NCBI GenBank assembly: GCA_023955335.1
Contig: JAGSGF010000014.1
Location: forward strand, 1 to 64,000
Source: Yoonia sp.
GTDB lineage: Bacteria; Pseudomonadota; Alphaproteobacteria; Rhodobacterales; Rhodobacteraceae
DNA length: 64,000 bases
Reading direction: 5' to 3'
Below are positions 7,690 to 16,119 of the stretch, one piece after another. The notes beneath the pieces were generated by a model. That model did no database searches. It was not told the origin of the DNA and saw only the letters and a program-made list of their open reading frames with translations. How positions within the stretch are numbered: the first letter of the stretch is position 1; every line of letters begins with the position of its first letter. Made by a program: the position numbers and the translations under genes.

Positions 7690-8013
7690 ATGAAGAAAAT
7701 TGGCGCGATCGGCGTTTTACTATTGGCTTTGGCGGCCTGCAATACGCCGCCCTTAGGGTTTATGGGAACCGAGCCCACACGGGTAACGATTGATGACAGC
7801 GTGTTTGACGTCCGGATTAAGGATGGTCAGGCTCATGCGCTGCGCTTGAACAAAGAGTTTGCCCCGAATATTTCGTTTGTCGCAGGCCGCGCCGCCACCG
7901 CTATCACCCAAGTCAGCGGGTGCGCGATCGTATCAGGGAGTTTGGCCGGCGATCCGATATTCATCACCGCCGACCTTGATTGTGCGTCTACTGACTTGGA
8001 AACACCAACGTAA
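7690..8013 (+). CDS. Small lipoprotein, unknown function
   Basis: The 107-residue product starts MKKIGAIGVLLLALAAC, a lipoprotein signal with a lipobox at LAAC (Cys at about residue 17), so it should be exported and lipid-anchored. The mature part is about 90 residues with two further Cys (SGCAIVSG and LDCASTD) that could form a disulfide. The large ORF in the track that begins at 6943 reads antisense through cobO and is not coding before 7690. The gene end overlaps by 26 bases the end of the convergent lipoprotein gene. No homologous family is recognised. Confidence 0.75.
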   Translation: MKKIGAIGVLLLALAACNTPPLGFMGTEPTRVTIDDSVFDVRIKDGQAHALRLNKEFAPNISFVAGRAATAITQVSGCAIVSGSLAGDPIFITADLDCASTDLETPT

Positions 8014-8530
8014 TCGGGTTGTAGCCGAAATCATCTGTTTCATTGTCGCGACGGGCTTCGTTGACTGCGCCAATGATGATCGCCCCAAGGAGGCCTGTTC
8101 CAGCCGCTGATGCATTGCGTGACTGGTTTGTCAGGTTTACGGCGTTCATGGTCAGTGATTTTGTTCTTCTGTCTGGTGCGGTGCACATGACAAATAGTGC
8201 AGGGGAGTTAGGGCCATAGTCAGGCACCACAATATTCGCTGGCGTTTGGAAAGTGGCGGTGTAAAGACCGGAATCCAGTTGGCAAGTCGACCCGATGATT
8301 TCGCCAAATGACTGGTCTTTACGGGATCCATTCGTGCGCACTGCGACAGTTTCTTGTCCGCGGAAACGTGGCACTGGGTTACCTGCGGCACGGGCTGCGC
8401 CATAAACATCAATGCCGACAGCGCCGCGTGCATCCTTGGGGATTACCGCGATGGGTGGCTGCGTAATATCGGCAGTTTCACACCCTGCTAGAATTGTTGC
8501 TACCGCTGCAAGCGCCATAAATTTCTTCAT
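7988..8530 (-). CDS. Lipoprotein, unknown function
   Basis: The 180-residue protein starts MKKFMALAAVATILAGC, a clear lipoprotein signal with the lipobox LAGC (Cys at about residue 17). The mature protein has two more Cys (GSTCQLDSG and FVMCTAP), a Gly/Ala-rich hydrophobic stretch (AAGTGLLGAIIIGAVNEA, about residues 143-160) and an acidic C-terminus ending YNPITLVFPSQ. This layout resembles small envelope lipoproteins of Rhodobacterales, but no function can be given. It overlaps the convergent lipoprotein gene by 26 bases at the 3' ends. Confidence 0.72.
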   Translation of the reverse strand: MKKFMALAAVATILAGCETADITQPPIAVIPKDARGAVGIDVYGAARAAGNPVPRFRGQETVAVRTNGSRKDQSFGEIIGSTCQLDSGLYTATFQTPANIVVPDYGPNSPALFVMCTAPDRRTKSLTMNAVNLTNQSRNASAAGTGLLGAIIIGAVNEARRDNETDDFGYNPITLVFPSQ

Positions 8531-8609
8531 AATTGTATCCCGTTTTGTCGCACAATATTAATGACTTAATTCCAAAGTTATTAATACTTGGATTACTTTT
8601 GCGGCAAAG

Positions 8610-9332
8610 TCACCCGCCAAGCAGCCACCGCGCGATTAAGGGTGCGATCAGGGCCGTTAGAAGCGCGTTGAGCCCCATGCCGACACCTGAAAATGCCCCT
8701 GCGGTTTCGTTGACCTGAAATGCACGTGCCGTCCCGATGCCATGACTGGCGACCCCGACCGCAAAACCGCGTGCCCGCCAGTCAGTGATCCCAAGCAGGT
8801 TCAACAGTGGTGTCGCGACGATCGCTCCTGTAATTCCGGTTGTGATGACGAAGACGGCCGTCAGGGACGGTGATCCGCCGATGGCCTCTGACACGCCAAG
8901 TGCGACGGGGGCGGTGGCTGATTTTGGGATGAGCGCCAGCAATATGTCGGTGTCCAACCCAAGTGCTGCGGCGATACCGACCGCGCTCAGCATGGCCGCG
9001 AGCGACCCCGCAACCAAGGCAGCGATCATTGGCAAAGCGGATTTTTTGATGTGGTTCAGGTTTGCGTAAAGCGGGATTGCTAAGGCTACGGTCGCAGGTC
9101 CAAGCATGAAATGCACAAACTGGGCACCCGCAAAGTATGTCCCATAGCTGGTCCCTGAAAGCTGAAGCAAAACTGCCAGGCAGGCCACAGTGATCAAGAC
9201 TGGATTGACGAATGGCTTGCGCCCTGATGCCTTAAAAAGTGCGTCGCCAACCCCGTATGCCGCAAGCGTCAGGGTGAGCCATAGCAACGGATCGGTGGAA
9301 AGGTAGGTCCAGATCTCGGCAAACTCAGTCAT
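8610..9332 (-). CDS. lrgB: LrgB-family membrane protein
   Basis: The 240-residue integral membrane protein belongs to the LrgB/CidB/YohK family, which works with LrgA/CidA in controlling murein hydrolase activity in Gram-positives and has been linked to glycolate or small organic acid export in plants. Family landmarks are LIPKSATAPVALGVSEAIGG near residue 135 and GFAVGVASHGIGTARAF near residue 190. About six or seven membrane segments are visible. It overlaps the upstream lrgA by 8 bases, as usual for this pair. The substrate in this organism is unknown. Confidence 0.9.
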   Translation of the reverse strand: MTEFAEIWTYLSTDPLLWLTLTLAAYGVGDALFKASGRKPFVNPVLITVACLAVLLQLSGTSYGTYFAGAQFVHFMLGPATVALAIPLYANLNHIKKSALPMIAALVAGSLAAMLSAVGIAAALGLDTDILLALIPKSATAPVALGVSEAIGGSPSLTAVFVITTGITGAIVATPLLNLLGITDWRARGFAVGVASHGIGTARAFQVNETAGAFSGVGMGLNALLTALIAPLIARWLLGG

Positions 9333-9678
9333 GGCTGGTGGCCATCAATTTGCATAGCCCGACAAAGGTCAGCGCGCCGATCGAGATGGCCACAACCGTT
9401 GATCCAATGATCGCAACACCAAGGGCTGCACCGTCTGATCCAAATTTGTCCAAATGCCCCACCACGCCTACGCCTGCCGGAACGAACAAGAGCGAGAGGT
9501 GGCCCAACAATACAGTTGTGGTTGGCGTGATAGTTTGCGCCAATCGCGGCCACATCACGCAGCTTATAAATAACAGAGCCATGCCGATCACTGGTCCGGG
9601 CAAGGGCAGGTCCAAGCCACGCGATGTGACCTCGCCCAACAATTGAAACGCGAGGAGTGTTGCTAAGTGAATAATCAT
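9325..9678 (-). CDS. lrgA: LrgA/CidA-family membrane protein
   Basis: The 117-residue protein has four hydrophobic segments and the family motif LPGPVIGMALLFISCV at about residues 26-41, followed by FVPAGVGVVGHLD near residue 66. LrgA-type proteins are holin-like partners of LrgB. The gene is translationally coupled to lrgB (8-base overlap). The pair lies between cobO and cobN without an obvious functional link to cobalamin synthesis. Confidence 0.9.
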   Translation of the reverse strand: MIIHLATLLAFQLLGEVTSRGLDLPLPGPVIGMALLFISCVMWPRLAQTITPTTTVLLGHLSLLFVPAGVGVVGHLDKFGSDGAALGVAIIGSTVVAISIGALTFVGLCKLMATSHD

Positions 9679-9801
9679 AAACCCTAGCTTACGCGGGCGG
9701 GGCCGGTCTGCCCAGACTTATGGGCGACATCCGCCAATTTTCCCCGCGTTTTCTTGCATGCGTCAGTTTACTTGCACTTCATCAACACGAGGGTGCATGC
9801 C

Positions 9802-9870
9802 ATGAAGCTTTTTTCAATTAGTCTTTTGATCGGATACTTAGGTATTTCGGCTGCAGTTGTTGGTGTTTAG
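9802..9870 (+). CDS. Possible 22-residue membrane peptide
   Basis: A short open frame encodes MKLFSISLLIGYLGISAAVV followed by GV and a stop. It has one Lys at residue 2 and is otherwise a single hydrophobic helix. A GAGGG ribosome-site-like sequence ends 8-9 bases before the ATG. Its end overlaps the cobN stop codon on the other strand by three bases. It is below the length used in the ORF track. The composition is exactly that of small bacterial membrane peptides, but an open frame this short can arise by chance. Confidence 0.35.
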   Translation: MKLFSISLLIGYLGISAAVVGV

Positions 9871-12800
9871 TCCAACAACCCTGCGATCCTTGCGCGTGCC
9901 GAATTTGATTTGGGCTGCCACAGGTCGCGATCGATTGCTTCTTGCAGCCGTGCGGCTATTTCCGCAAGGGCGGGTGCGTTGACGTCAGCAATGAATTCAC
10001 GGGTGTCGTCATCTGCTAAGAACGCTTCTTCAACCAAATCAAAGTGGTGGTTTTTGACGGCACCTGTCGTTGCTGCAAAGGCAAATAGATAGTCCACAGT
10101 TGCCGCAATTTCGAACGCTCCTTTGTAGCCGTGCCGTTTGACACCGTCGATCCATTTTGGGTTGACCACACGTGACCGCACAACCCGCCCAATTTCATCC
10201 TCAAGCGTCCGTATAACGGGTCTTTCTGGTCGCGAGTGGTCGTTATGATAGATCGGTCGGTCGCGTCCTTGCAAGGTGCTGATTGCCGCTGCTGCCCCAC
10301 CTTCGAATTGATAGTAGTCATCGCTGTCCAAGATATCGTGCTCGCGGTTGTCTTGGTTTTGCACGATGGCTTCAGTTTGGGTTAGCCGTTGTTCAAAAGC
10401 ATCGCGCGCAGCCCGTCCTTCGGCCTTTGCGTCATACGCATAGGACCCCCAAGTCAGGTATGCATTGGCAAGGTCGGCTTTGTCCGCCCATAGCTTTTCG
10501 TCGATCATTGCCTGCAAGCCAGCCCCGTATGCACCGGGCTTGGACCCAAAGACCCGAGCGGTGTCTTCGCCCGCTTTGGTGCGGGCTGCTGCGGGGTTGA
10601 GGTCCGCGGGTTCGTCAAGGACTTGAACCGCCCGTGCGGCGCTGTCGACCAATGCGATAAGTTGCGGAAACGCGTCGCGGAAGAAACCTGAGATGCGCAG
10701 AGTGACGTCAACGCGCGGGCGCCCAAGCACGCCTTTCGGCAGGACTTCAAACCCAGTGACCCGCCGATTTGCGCTATCCCATGTAGGCTTCACACCCATA
10801 AGTGCGAGCGCTTGAGCAATATCGTCCCCACCTGTGCGCATGTTCGCAGTACCCCATGCGGTGATCAGCATCGTGCGTGGCCAATCGCCATGGTCTTGTA
10901 GGTGCTTTTCGATCAGCAAGTTCGCGGATTTCCAGCCGAGTTTCCATGCGGTTGGCGTTGGTACTGCGCGGCTGTCAACGGAATAGAAATTGCGTCCGGT
11001 TGGCAGAACATCAAGCCGCCCGCGGGTGGGAGCGCCGGACGGCGCCGGGGCGACGAAGTGCCCTGCAAGGGCGGTGAGTAGGCCCGCCCCTTCGTCTGGG
11101 CCGCATTGCGCAACTGTTGGGATGATCCGGTCGAATATTTCGTTAAGAACGGGTTGTGACGCTCGTGTGCTGAAGCCCACATCGCCCCACCCCCCATCCC
11201 GCAACAGGTTCTGGCTGATCAGTTCCAACCGCTCAACGGTGTCCCCTTGGGTTCGCCAGATGTCGTCCGTGACAGCTTTCAGCACATCCGGCTTTTCGGT
11301 TGTCGTTTGTCCTAAATCACAATCAAGCGGGTCAAAAGAGATGTCGAGATCACTTGCAATTGCCCGCAGTAGCGATGCGTTTTGTTCTTTTCCATCCCCC
11401 CGTGGTACCCGCGCCAATGCAATCGTCAGATCACGAGCAAGATCTCCTGTTGGGGATTGCCCAAAGATATGCAGACCATCACGAATTTGGGATTCTTTGA
11501 GCTCGCACAAATAGGCGTCGAGTTTTGCAAGGTCGCCATCTGCATCCCCGTCAAATCCTGCATCTTTGCCAAAGCCCGTGACGTCGGACAGCGATAGGAT
11601 TTCTTGGCGCAAGAGTTTGATCCTGCGTGGATCAACGCCCGCTGCTTCGTAGTATTCGTCCACAAGGGCTTCGAGATCCCGCATCGGCCCATAGCTTTCG
11701 GCGCGTGTCAGCGGCGGCGTCAGGTGGTCGATGATAACTGCGGATGTGCGCCGCTTGGCTTGTGTCCCTTCGCCCGGATCGTTCACGATGAACGGATAGA
11801 TGTGCGGGGTCGCCCCGAAAACAGCCTCGGGCCAGCATGTTTCGGACAATGCCAGCGCCTTGCCGGGGAGCCATTCGAGGTTCCCGTGTTTGCCCATATG
11901 CACAATGGCGTCCGCACCCCAGTGGTGTCGCAAGTAAAAGTAAAATGCCAGATAGTTGTGCGGCGGGACGAGGTCGGGCGAGTGGTAGGTCTCAGTCGGG
12001 TCGATGTTGTATCCACGTGCCGGTTGTAGCCCGACGACGGCGTTTCCAAATTCATGGATCGAGAGTTTGAAGCCTTGCGCCGTCTCCGGCGGGAGTATTT
12101 CGGAAAAAGCGAGGAAAGGATCGTCTTCAGGTCGACCCCATCGCGTGGTAATTTGCTTCTTTGGTTCCCAAGGAAGTGCATCGAAATGTTTTTTGTAGAT
12201 ACTGAGAGGGAGCGTAACGCCGCCTTTCGTGTCCGCTCGGTCAGTCAACCAGTTAGTCGGGCCAGCCATCATTAGTTCCATGAGCGCTTGGGCGTCTGCG
12301 GGCGCTGTCGTCGTGTAACCGTTCTGTGCAAGCAGGTTGAGCGTGTGAATTGTCGCTGCAGGTGTGTCGAGGCCGACGCCGTTGGCAAGCCTTCCGTTTT
12401 TGTTGGGGTAGTTGGCGAGGATGAGTGCGACTTTGCGGTCTTTAGTGGGCGTACTTCGTAAGCGCGCCCATTTTGCGGTCAGGTCAGCCACAAAATCGAT
12501 CCGGTTGCCGTGCCCTTGGTAGGTCGCGATGGCGCATTCGGTCGCGTCGTCAAAGAAAGCTTCACCCTTGAACGACACTGCGCGCGACAGGATGCGCCCG
12601 TCGACTTCGGGTAGGGCCACGTTCATCGCGATGTCACGGGCAGAGAGCCCTTGGACGCTTTCGGCCCATGCGGAGTCTGATGCGCTGGATAGGATGACTT
12701 GGAAAATGGGGGATTTGTTTGCGGCTTCCATCGTTAGTGGGTTTTGTGGGCTGTCGTCGCCGTCATGTGGGGAGCCAACCGCAAAGGCCGTGCAGTTGAG

Positions 12801-13583
12801 GATCACGCTTGGCGGCGCGGATTGGAACAGGTGTTGCAGGGTTGCTGTGCTGAGCGGGTCTTTGAGAGAGGCCACGAAGACCGGCAGCGGGTTGAGGCCA
12901 CGGCGCGATAGGCTGCGCACCATGCGGTTAATCGGGTTCAACCCGCCGCCTTGCACGAGGGCGCGGTAGAAGATTATGGGGACGACTGGTGCGTTCGGCG
13001 TCCATCCCGTTTTGGCGGTGTCGAGGTCAGTAATCCCTGATCCGGGCCAGTAGACACCTGCCCGTAATAAAGGTGTAGCTGCTGTTGGTTTATTTGTATT
13101 CTTAAGTATTGCGCCGCAATAGGATAAGAAATTGGTGCTATTTTGCGGACCACCTTCAACGAGGTAGGACCAAAGCGCGTCGTAATCTTCGTCTGATACG
13201 GTGGACAAGCCGCGTAGCTCTGCGTCGGGTTTGTCGTCACCGGGCAGGGCTGCAAATGGAATGCCCGCAGCGTGCAGCGATGCCGCGTATTGCGTCAGGC
13301 CGTATTTCCAATAGCCCATGCCGCCCAATACGCGAGCTACGACCAGTTTGGATTTGGACGCGCAGTTGTCGATGTGCAGGTCCACAGACATCGGGTGCGT
13401 CAGGTGCATCATGTTGGCCAGCCGCAAGGTTGGCGGGGCCGCCATTTCATTGCGTGCTTCGGACAATGCAGCCAATTCCGTGTCAGCCGCCGAGATGAAA
13501 ACCACATCTGCAGGCGTTTGCCCAAGGTCGAACGGTTCGTCCCCGTCAGAGATTGCGCCGGGGGTAGCAGCTAGCAGGTGCAT
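9867..13583 (-). CDS. cobN: Cobaltochelatase large subunit CobN
   Basis: CobN is the large subunit of the ATP-dependent CobNST complex that inserts cobalt into hydrogenobyrinic acid a,c-diamide, the late step of the oxygen-dependent cobalamin route. The 1238-residue length is right for the family. Recognisable blocks include RVLGGMGYWKYGLTQYA near residue 85, HMGKHGNLEWLPGKALALSE near residue 560, and TRTKAGEDTARVFGSKPGAYGAG-like sequence near residue 1030 ending in the WGSYAYD region. It stands alone on its strand between lrgA and the divergent small basic protein gene; cobS and cobT are not in the window. The start at ATG 13583 leaves 47 bases to the divergent gene. Confidence 0.95.
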   Translation of the reverse strand: MHLLAATPGAISDGDEPFDLGQTPADVVFISAADTELAALSEARNEMAAPPTLRLANMMHLTHPMSVDLHIDNCASKSKLVVARVLGGMGYWKYGLTQYAASLHAAGIPFAALPGDDKPDAELRGLSTVSDEDYDALWSYLVEGGPQNSTNFLSYCGAILKNTNKPTAATPLLRAGVYWPGSGITDLDTAKTGWTPNAPVVPIIFYRALVQGGGLNPINRMVRSLSRRGLNPLPVFVASLKDPLSTATLQHLFQSAPPSVILNCTAFAVGSPHDGDDSPQNPLTMEAANKSPIFQVILSSASDSAWAESVQGLSARDIAMNVALPEVDGRILSRAVSFKGEAFFDDATECAIATYQGHGNRIDFVADLTAKWARLRSTPTKDRKVALILANYPNKNGRLANGVGLDTPAATIHTLNLLAQNGYTTTAPADAQALMELMMAGPTNWLTDRADTKGGVTLPLSIYKKHFDALPWEPKKQITTRWGRPEDDPFLAFSEILPPETAQGFKLSIHEFGNAVVGLQPARGYNIDPTETYHSPDLVPPHNYLAFYFYLRHHWGADAIVHMGKHGNLEWLPGKALALSETCWPEAVFGATPHIYPFIVNDPGEGTQAKRRTSAVIIDHLTPPLTRAESYGPMRDLEALVDEYYEAAGVDPRRIKLLRQEILSLSDVTGFGKDAGFDGDADGDLAKLDAYLCELKESQIRDGLHIFGQSPTGDLARDLTIALARVPRGDGKEQNASLLRAIASDLDISFDPLDCDLGQTTTEKPDVLKAVTDDIWRTQGDTVERLELISQNLLRDGGWGDVGFSTRASQPVLNEIFDRIIPTVAQCGPDEGAGLLTALAGHFVAPAPSGAPTRGRLDVLPTGRNFYSVDSRAVPTPTAWKLGWKSANLLIEKHLQDHGDWPRTMLITAWGTANMRTGGDDIAQALALMGVKPTWDSANRRVTGFEVLPKGVLGRPRVDVTLRISGFFRDAFPQLIALVDSAARAVQVLDEPADLNPAAARTKAGEDTARVFGSKPGAYGAGLQAMIDEKLWADKADLANAYLTWGSYAYDAKAEGRAARDAFEQRLTQTEAIVQNQDNREHDILDSDDYYQFEGGAAAAISTLQGRDRPIYHNDHSRPERPVIRTLEDEIGRVVRSRVVNPKWIDGVKRHGYKGAFEIAATVDYLFAFAATTGAVKNHHFDLVEEAFLADDDTREFIADVNAPALAEIAARLQEAIDRDLWQPKSNSARARIAGLLD

Positions 13584-13630
13584 AAGGTTTGGCCTCGTGG
13601 TAGTGACGCCTCAAATTGAAGGAATCTGTT

Positions 13631-13798
13631 ATGGATTACAAAGCATCTGGAGCTCCGAAATTGGGCAAGAACGCACCGAAACATGTCGAGCATAATGCCG
13701 TTGGATCGAAGAAAAAGCCATTTGGCACACGTCCGAGCAAAGAAGAGCTGCTTGCCCGCATGAAGGCGGCGGCCGATGCGGCCAAGTCCGAAAGTTAA
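13631..13798 (+). CDS. Small basic protein, unknown function
   Basis: The 55-residue product (MDYKASGAPKLGKNAPKH at the N-terminus) is rich in Lys and lacks a signal peptide or membrane helix. The second half, SKEELLARMKAAADAAKS, should form an amphipathic helix. A good AAGGA ribosome site lies before ATG 13631, which is preferred over the track start at 13616. It is divergent from cobN (47 bases) and convergent with the GNAT gene (2 bases). It resembles short conserved Rhodobacterales proteins of unknown role; binding to nucleic acid or to ribosomes would fit its charge, but this is a guess. Confidence 0.6.
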   Translation: MDYKASGAPKLGKNAPKHVEHNAVGSKKKPFGTRPSKEELLARMKAAADAAKSES

Positions 13799-13800
13799 GA

Positions 13801-14250
13801 TCACAGCGCCTTTTTCATGAAAATGGACGAGGGTGCGTCGATGTAGTCGCCGAATGGCCCGCAAGGGACAAATTCGTGCCGCGCGTAAAGCCGATGGGCG
13901 GCGTATAACACGTTGCCGGTTTCCAATTTCAGCATGCGTAAGAATTCGGTCTTGGCGTGGTCTTCAAGCTGCCGCAAGATCGCGTCAGCGACTCCACGCC
14001 CACGCGCATCTTCGGATACGAACATTGATTTGATCTCGCCGTAGCCGTCTTTGACCATCAGCGCGCCTGTGCCAAGGACCGTGTCCGCTTCACGAGCGGT
14101 GAAAAAGTGGATGTTGTCGGCGCACAGATCGTCGATGGACAGGTAGAAGTTATCCTCCGGCGGAAACAGGCTTTGCATCAATGCATGGCTTTGCTGAAGC
14201 AGCGCCGTTGCCTGTGGGTCGTGTGGATCTGTGCGGCCGACGATGATCAT
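13801..14250 (-). CDS. GNAT-family N-acetyltransferase
   Basis: The 149-residue protein has the GNAT fold: a central GTGALMVKDGYGEIKSMFVS strand pair, then the acetyl-CoA pyrophosphate loop VSEDARGRGVADAILRQLE (pattern R-x-x-G-x-G/A, about residues 78-96). It ends with the usual YARHEFVPCGPFGDY region. Its start overlaps the cobW stop by ATGA, so it is translated with CobW, which makes a shared function possible. The substrate cannot be inferred. Confidence 0.85.
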   Translation of the reverse strand: MIIVGRTDPHDPQATALLQQSHALMQSLFPPEDNFYLSIDDLCADNIHFFTAREADTVLGTGALMVKDGYGEIKSMFVSEDARGRGVADAILRQLEDHAKTEFLRMLKLETGNVLYAAHRLYARHEFVPCGPFGDYIDAPSSIFMKKAL

Positions 14251-15317
14251 GCTTGAAGTGCTGCCGTGATTGCAGCGTGGTCGAGCCCTGCTTCGCCAAT
14301 GACAACCAGTTTGGTTTCGCGATCACCTTCAAATTGTTGGTCGAAATAACTGTCAACGCGCGGGCCCACGGCTTGTAACGTCATCCGCATTGGCTTGTCT
14401 TGGATGGCCACAAACCCCTTTAGGCGCAGGATGTTATGGGCGCGGATCACGTCGGCGACTTGGGCTTTAAATGACGGTGCATCTGTGACTTCGCCGCGTG
14501 TAACGATGAAGCTTTCAAACTCGTCGTGTCCATGCGCGTGTTCGTGCACATGGTGATCGCCATGGTCGTCGTCGTGGTCATCATCGTGGTGGTGATGGTG
14601 GACCTCGTGACGCACATCAAGGTCGTTTTCTGCGCCAATACCTTGACCGAGCAGTACATCAACGGGCAGGGCGCCCATCGTTGCTTTGAGGACTTGAACG
14701 CCATCGCGTGCATCTGATTTCAGGCGCGCAAGCAGGGCGTCAACTTCCGCGGTGTCCAGCAGGTCGGATTTGTTCACGACGATCATGTCAGCGCAGGCGA
14801 TCTGGTCCTCAAAAAGCTCGGACAGCGGCGTTTCGTGGTCGAGATTTTCGTCCTGCGCGCGTTGCGCGTCAACTGCGGCCACGTTGTGCGCGAATTGGCC
14901 GTCATGCACTGCGCGTCCATCAACGACGGTGACAACGCCGTCAACAGTGACTTTCGTTGAGATACCTGGCCAATTGAACGCGCGGATTAATGGCTGCGGC
15001 AACGCGAGGCCGGATGTTTCGATCACGATGTGGTCAGGCCGTGGGTCACGCGCGAGCAGCTGTTCCATTGTCGGGATAAAATCATCGGCCACGGTGCAAC
15101 AGATGCAGCCATTGGACAGCTCTACGATGTCGTCTTCTGTGCAGGTTTCGATCCCGCAGCCCTTAAGGATATCGCCATCAACCCCAAGATCACCAAATTC
15201 GTTGATGATCAGCGCGATCCGCTTGCCGGATGCGTTTTGCAGCATGTGCCGGATGAGTGTCGTTTTTCCGGCCCCAAGAAAGCCTGTAACGACGGTGGCG
15301 GGAATTTTAGCTGGCAT
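14247..15317 (-). CDS. cobW: CobW-type metallochaperone GTPase
   Basis: CobW belongs to the G3E GTPases and is thought to deliver cobalt for cobalamin synthesis. The 356-residue product has the P-loop TGFLGAGKTTLIRH at about residue 11, the metal-site motif NGCICC at about residue 71, and the G4-like VVNKSDLLD near residue 185. A striking His/Asp-rich linker follows (HHHHHDDDHDDDHGDHHVHE, about residues 243-262), and then the CobW C-terminal domain. The start at ATG 15317 is chosen because it directly precedes the GTPase domain; a TTG five codons upstream is possible. It is divergent from the DUF1636 gene and coupled to the GNAT gene. Confidence 0.93.
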   Translation of the reverse strand: MPAKIPATVVTGFLGAGKTTLIRHMLQNASGKRIALIINEFGDLGVDGDILKGCGIETCTEDDIVELSNGCICCTVADDFIPTMEQLLARDPRPDHIVIETSGLALPQPLIRAFNWPGISTKVTVDGVVTVVDGRAVHDGQFAHNVAAVDAQRAQDENLDHETPLSELFEDQIACADMIVVNKSDLLDTAEVDALLARLKSDARDGVQVLKATMGALPVDVLLGQGIGAENDLDVRHEVHHHHHDDDHDDDHGDHHVHEHAHGHDEFESFIVTRGEVTDAPSFKAQVADVIRAHNILRLKGFVAIQDKPMRMTLQAVGPRVDSYFDQQFEGDRETKLVVIGEAGLDHAAITAALQA

Positions 15318-15362
15318 TTTTTTGGTTTCCAATTCTGGGCGGCGTTGGCTAAGGCTTAGGCC

Positions 15363-15674
15363 ATGACAAAGCGTGTGACAATCTGTGAGACTTGCGCAGG
15401 GCCGGGAACGGCGCTGGCGGCGGAGCTGGGCAAAATAGACGGATGGGATGTCGTGATGCATCCATGTTTGTCCGTGTGTGACGCCCCCGTGGCGATAGCT
15501 GTGCAGGCAGATGGGGCGGCCACATATGTCTTTGCAGGGCTGACGGATGCGGACGCGGATGATGTCCGTGCCTTTGTCACGTTGTTTGATGACGCACCAG
15601 CAGGCTGGATCGCAGATGCCCGCCCGGCGGGACGGCTGCGGTTTTGCCTTAAGTCACGGGTACCGGCGCTATAG
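15363..15674 (+). CDS. DUF1636 family Cys-rich protein, copy 1
   Basis: The 103-residue protein resembles DUF1636, small proteins often found near cobalamin or CobW genes. The Cys pattern ICETCAG near residue 8 and HPCLSVCDAP near residue 35 looks like a metal or iron-sulfur site of the thioredoxin-like ferredoxin type. It is divergent from cobW (45 bases between starts) and convergent with the His-rich exported protein gene (one base apart). A second, longer DUF1636 gene is at 24371-24748. The chemical role is unknown. Confidence 0.75.
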   Translation: MTKRVTICETCAGPGTALAAELGKIDGWDVVMHPCLSVCDAPVAIAVQADGAATYVFAGLTDADADDVRAFVTLFDDAPAGWIADARPAGRLRFCLKSRVPAL

Positions 15675-15675
15675 G

Positions 15676-16116
15676 TCATGGCACGGTGATCTCGGCCACG
15701 ATCGGTTGGCCGTCGATTGCCCAGCCTGTGTGATCATTCGCATTCAACGTGACACGCACCACTGATCCGCTGGGCGCACCGGTTAGATGCACCCAAGGGC
15801 CATAGGCCCGGAGGATTTTGATCCCGTCGACATAGATATGCGTGTGGCCAGTGCCTGCGACTGGTACGGTGTTCACCGTTTCAGGCGTAAACGTAAACCC
15901 CGCCACATCGATGAACAGGTTCTTCCCATCGCCAGTGTCGTCAGTGATGGTCAATGCAAGGCTTGGCGCGGGGCCGGTCCATTCTGTGAGCACTGAATGG
16001 TCGTGACCTGTGTCGCTATGACCCGCGTGATCATGGCCTTCCATCGGCGCGCTGATGATGACGCCAAGCCCGGTGCCAAAAACTATGCCGATCACAAAAA
16101 GGATGAGCGCGCGCAT
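15676..16116 (-). CDS. Exported His-rich protein in the cbtBA operon, unknown function
   Basis: The 146-residue product starts with an uncleaved-looking hydrophobic segment (LILFVIGIVFGTGLGVII), so it is probably membrane-tethered with its bulk in the periplasm. Directly after it comes a His/Asp cluster (MEGHDHAGHSDTGHDH, about residues 25-40). A beta-rich domain follows, with GTGHTHIYVDGIKI near residue 88, reminiscent of small periplasmic metal-binding domains. It starts 3 bases after the cbtA stop, as third gene behind the cobalamin riboswitch. A periplasmic cobalt-binding role is inferred from context and composition; copper handling would be an alternative. Confidence 0.65.
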   Translation of the reverse strand: MRALILFVIGIVFGTGLGVIISAPMEGHDHAGHSDTGHDHSVLTEWTGPAPSLALTITDDTGDGKNLFIDVAGFTFTPETVNTVPVAGTGHTHIYVDGIKILRAYGPWVHLTGAPSGSVVRVTLNANDHTGWAIDGQPIVAEITVP

Positions 16117-16119
16117 CGC

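Noticed and set aside
6943-8013. 356-residue plus-strand ORF
   Set aside because: Its first 249 residues are antisense to cobO; only the lipoprotein from 7690 onward has a signal peptide, a ribosome site and protein character.
9867-13583. Several 60-174 residue plus-strand ORFs opposite cobN
   Set aside because: All mirror cobN codon structure (Arg-, Ser- and Pro-rich translations) and lack ribosome sites.
14526-14717. Hydrophobic Val-rich plus-strand ORF opposite cobW
   Set aside because: It is the reverse reading of the His/Asp tract (GTG/GTC runs), not a real membrane protein.
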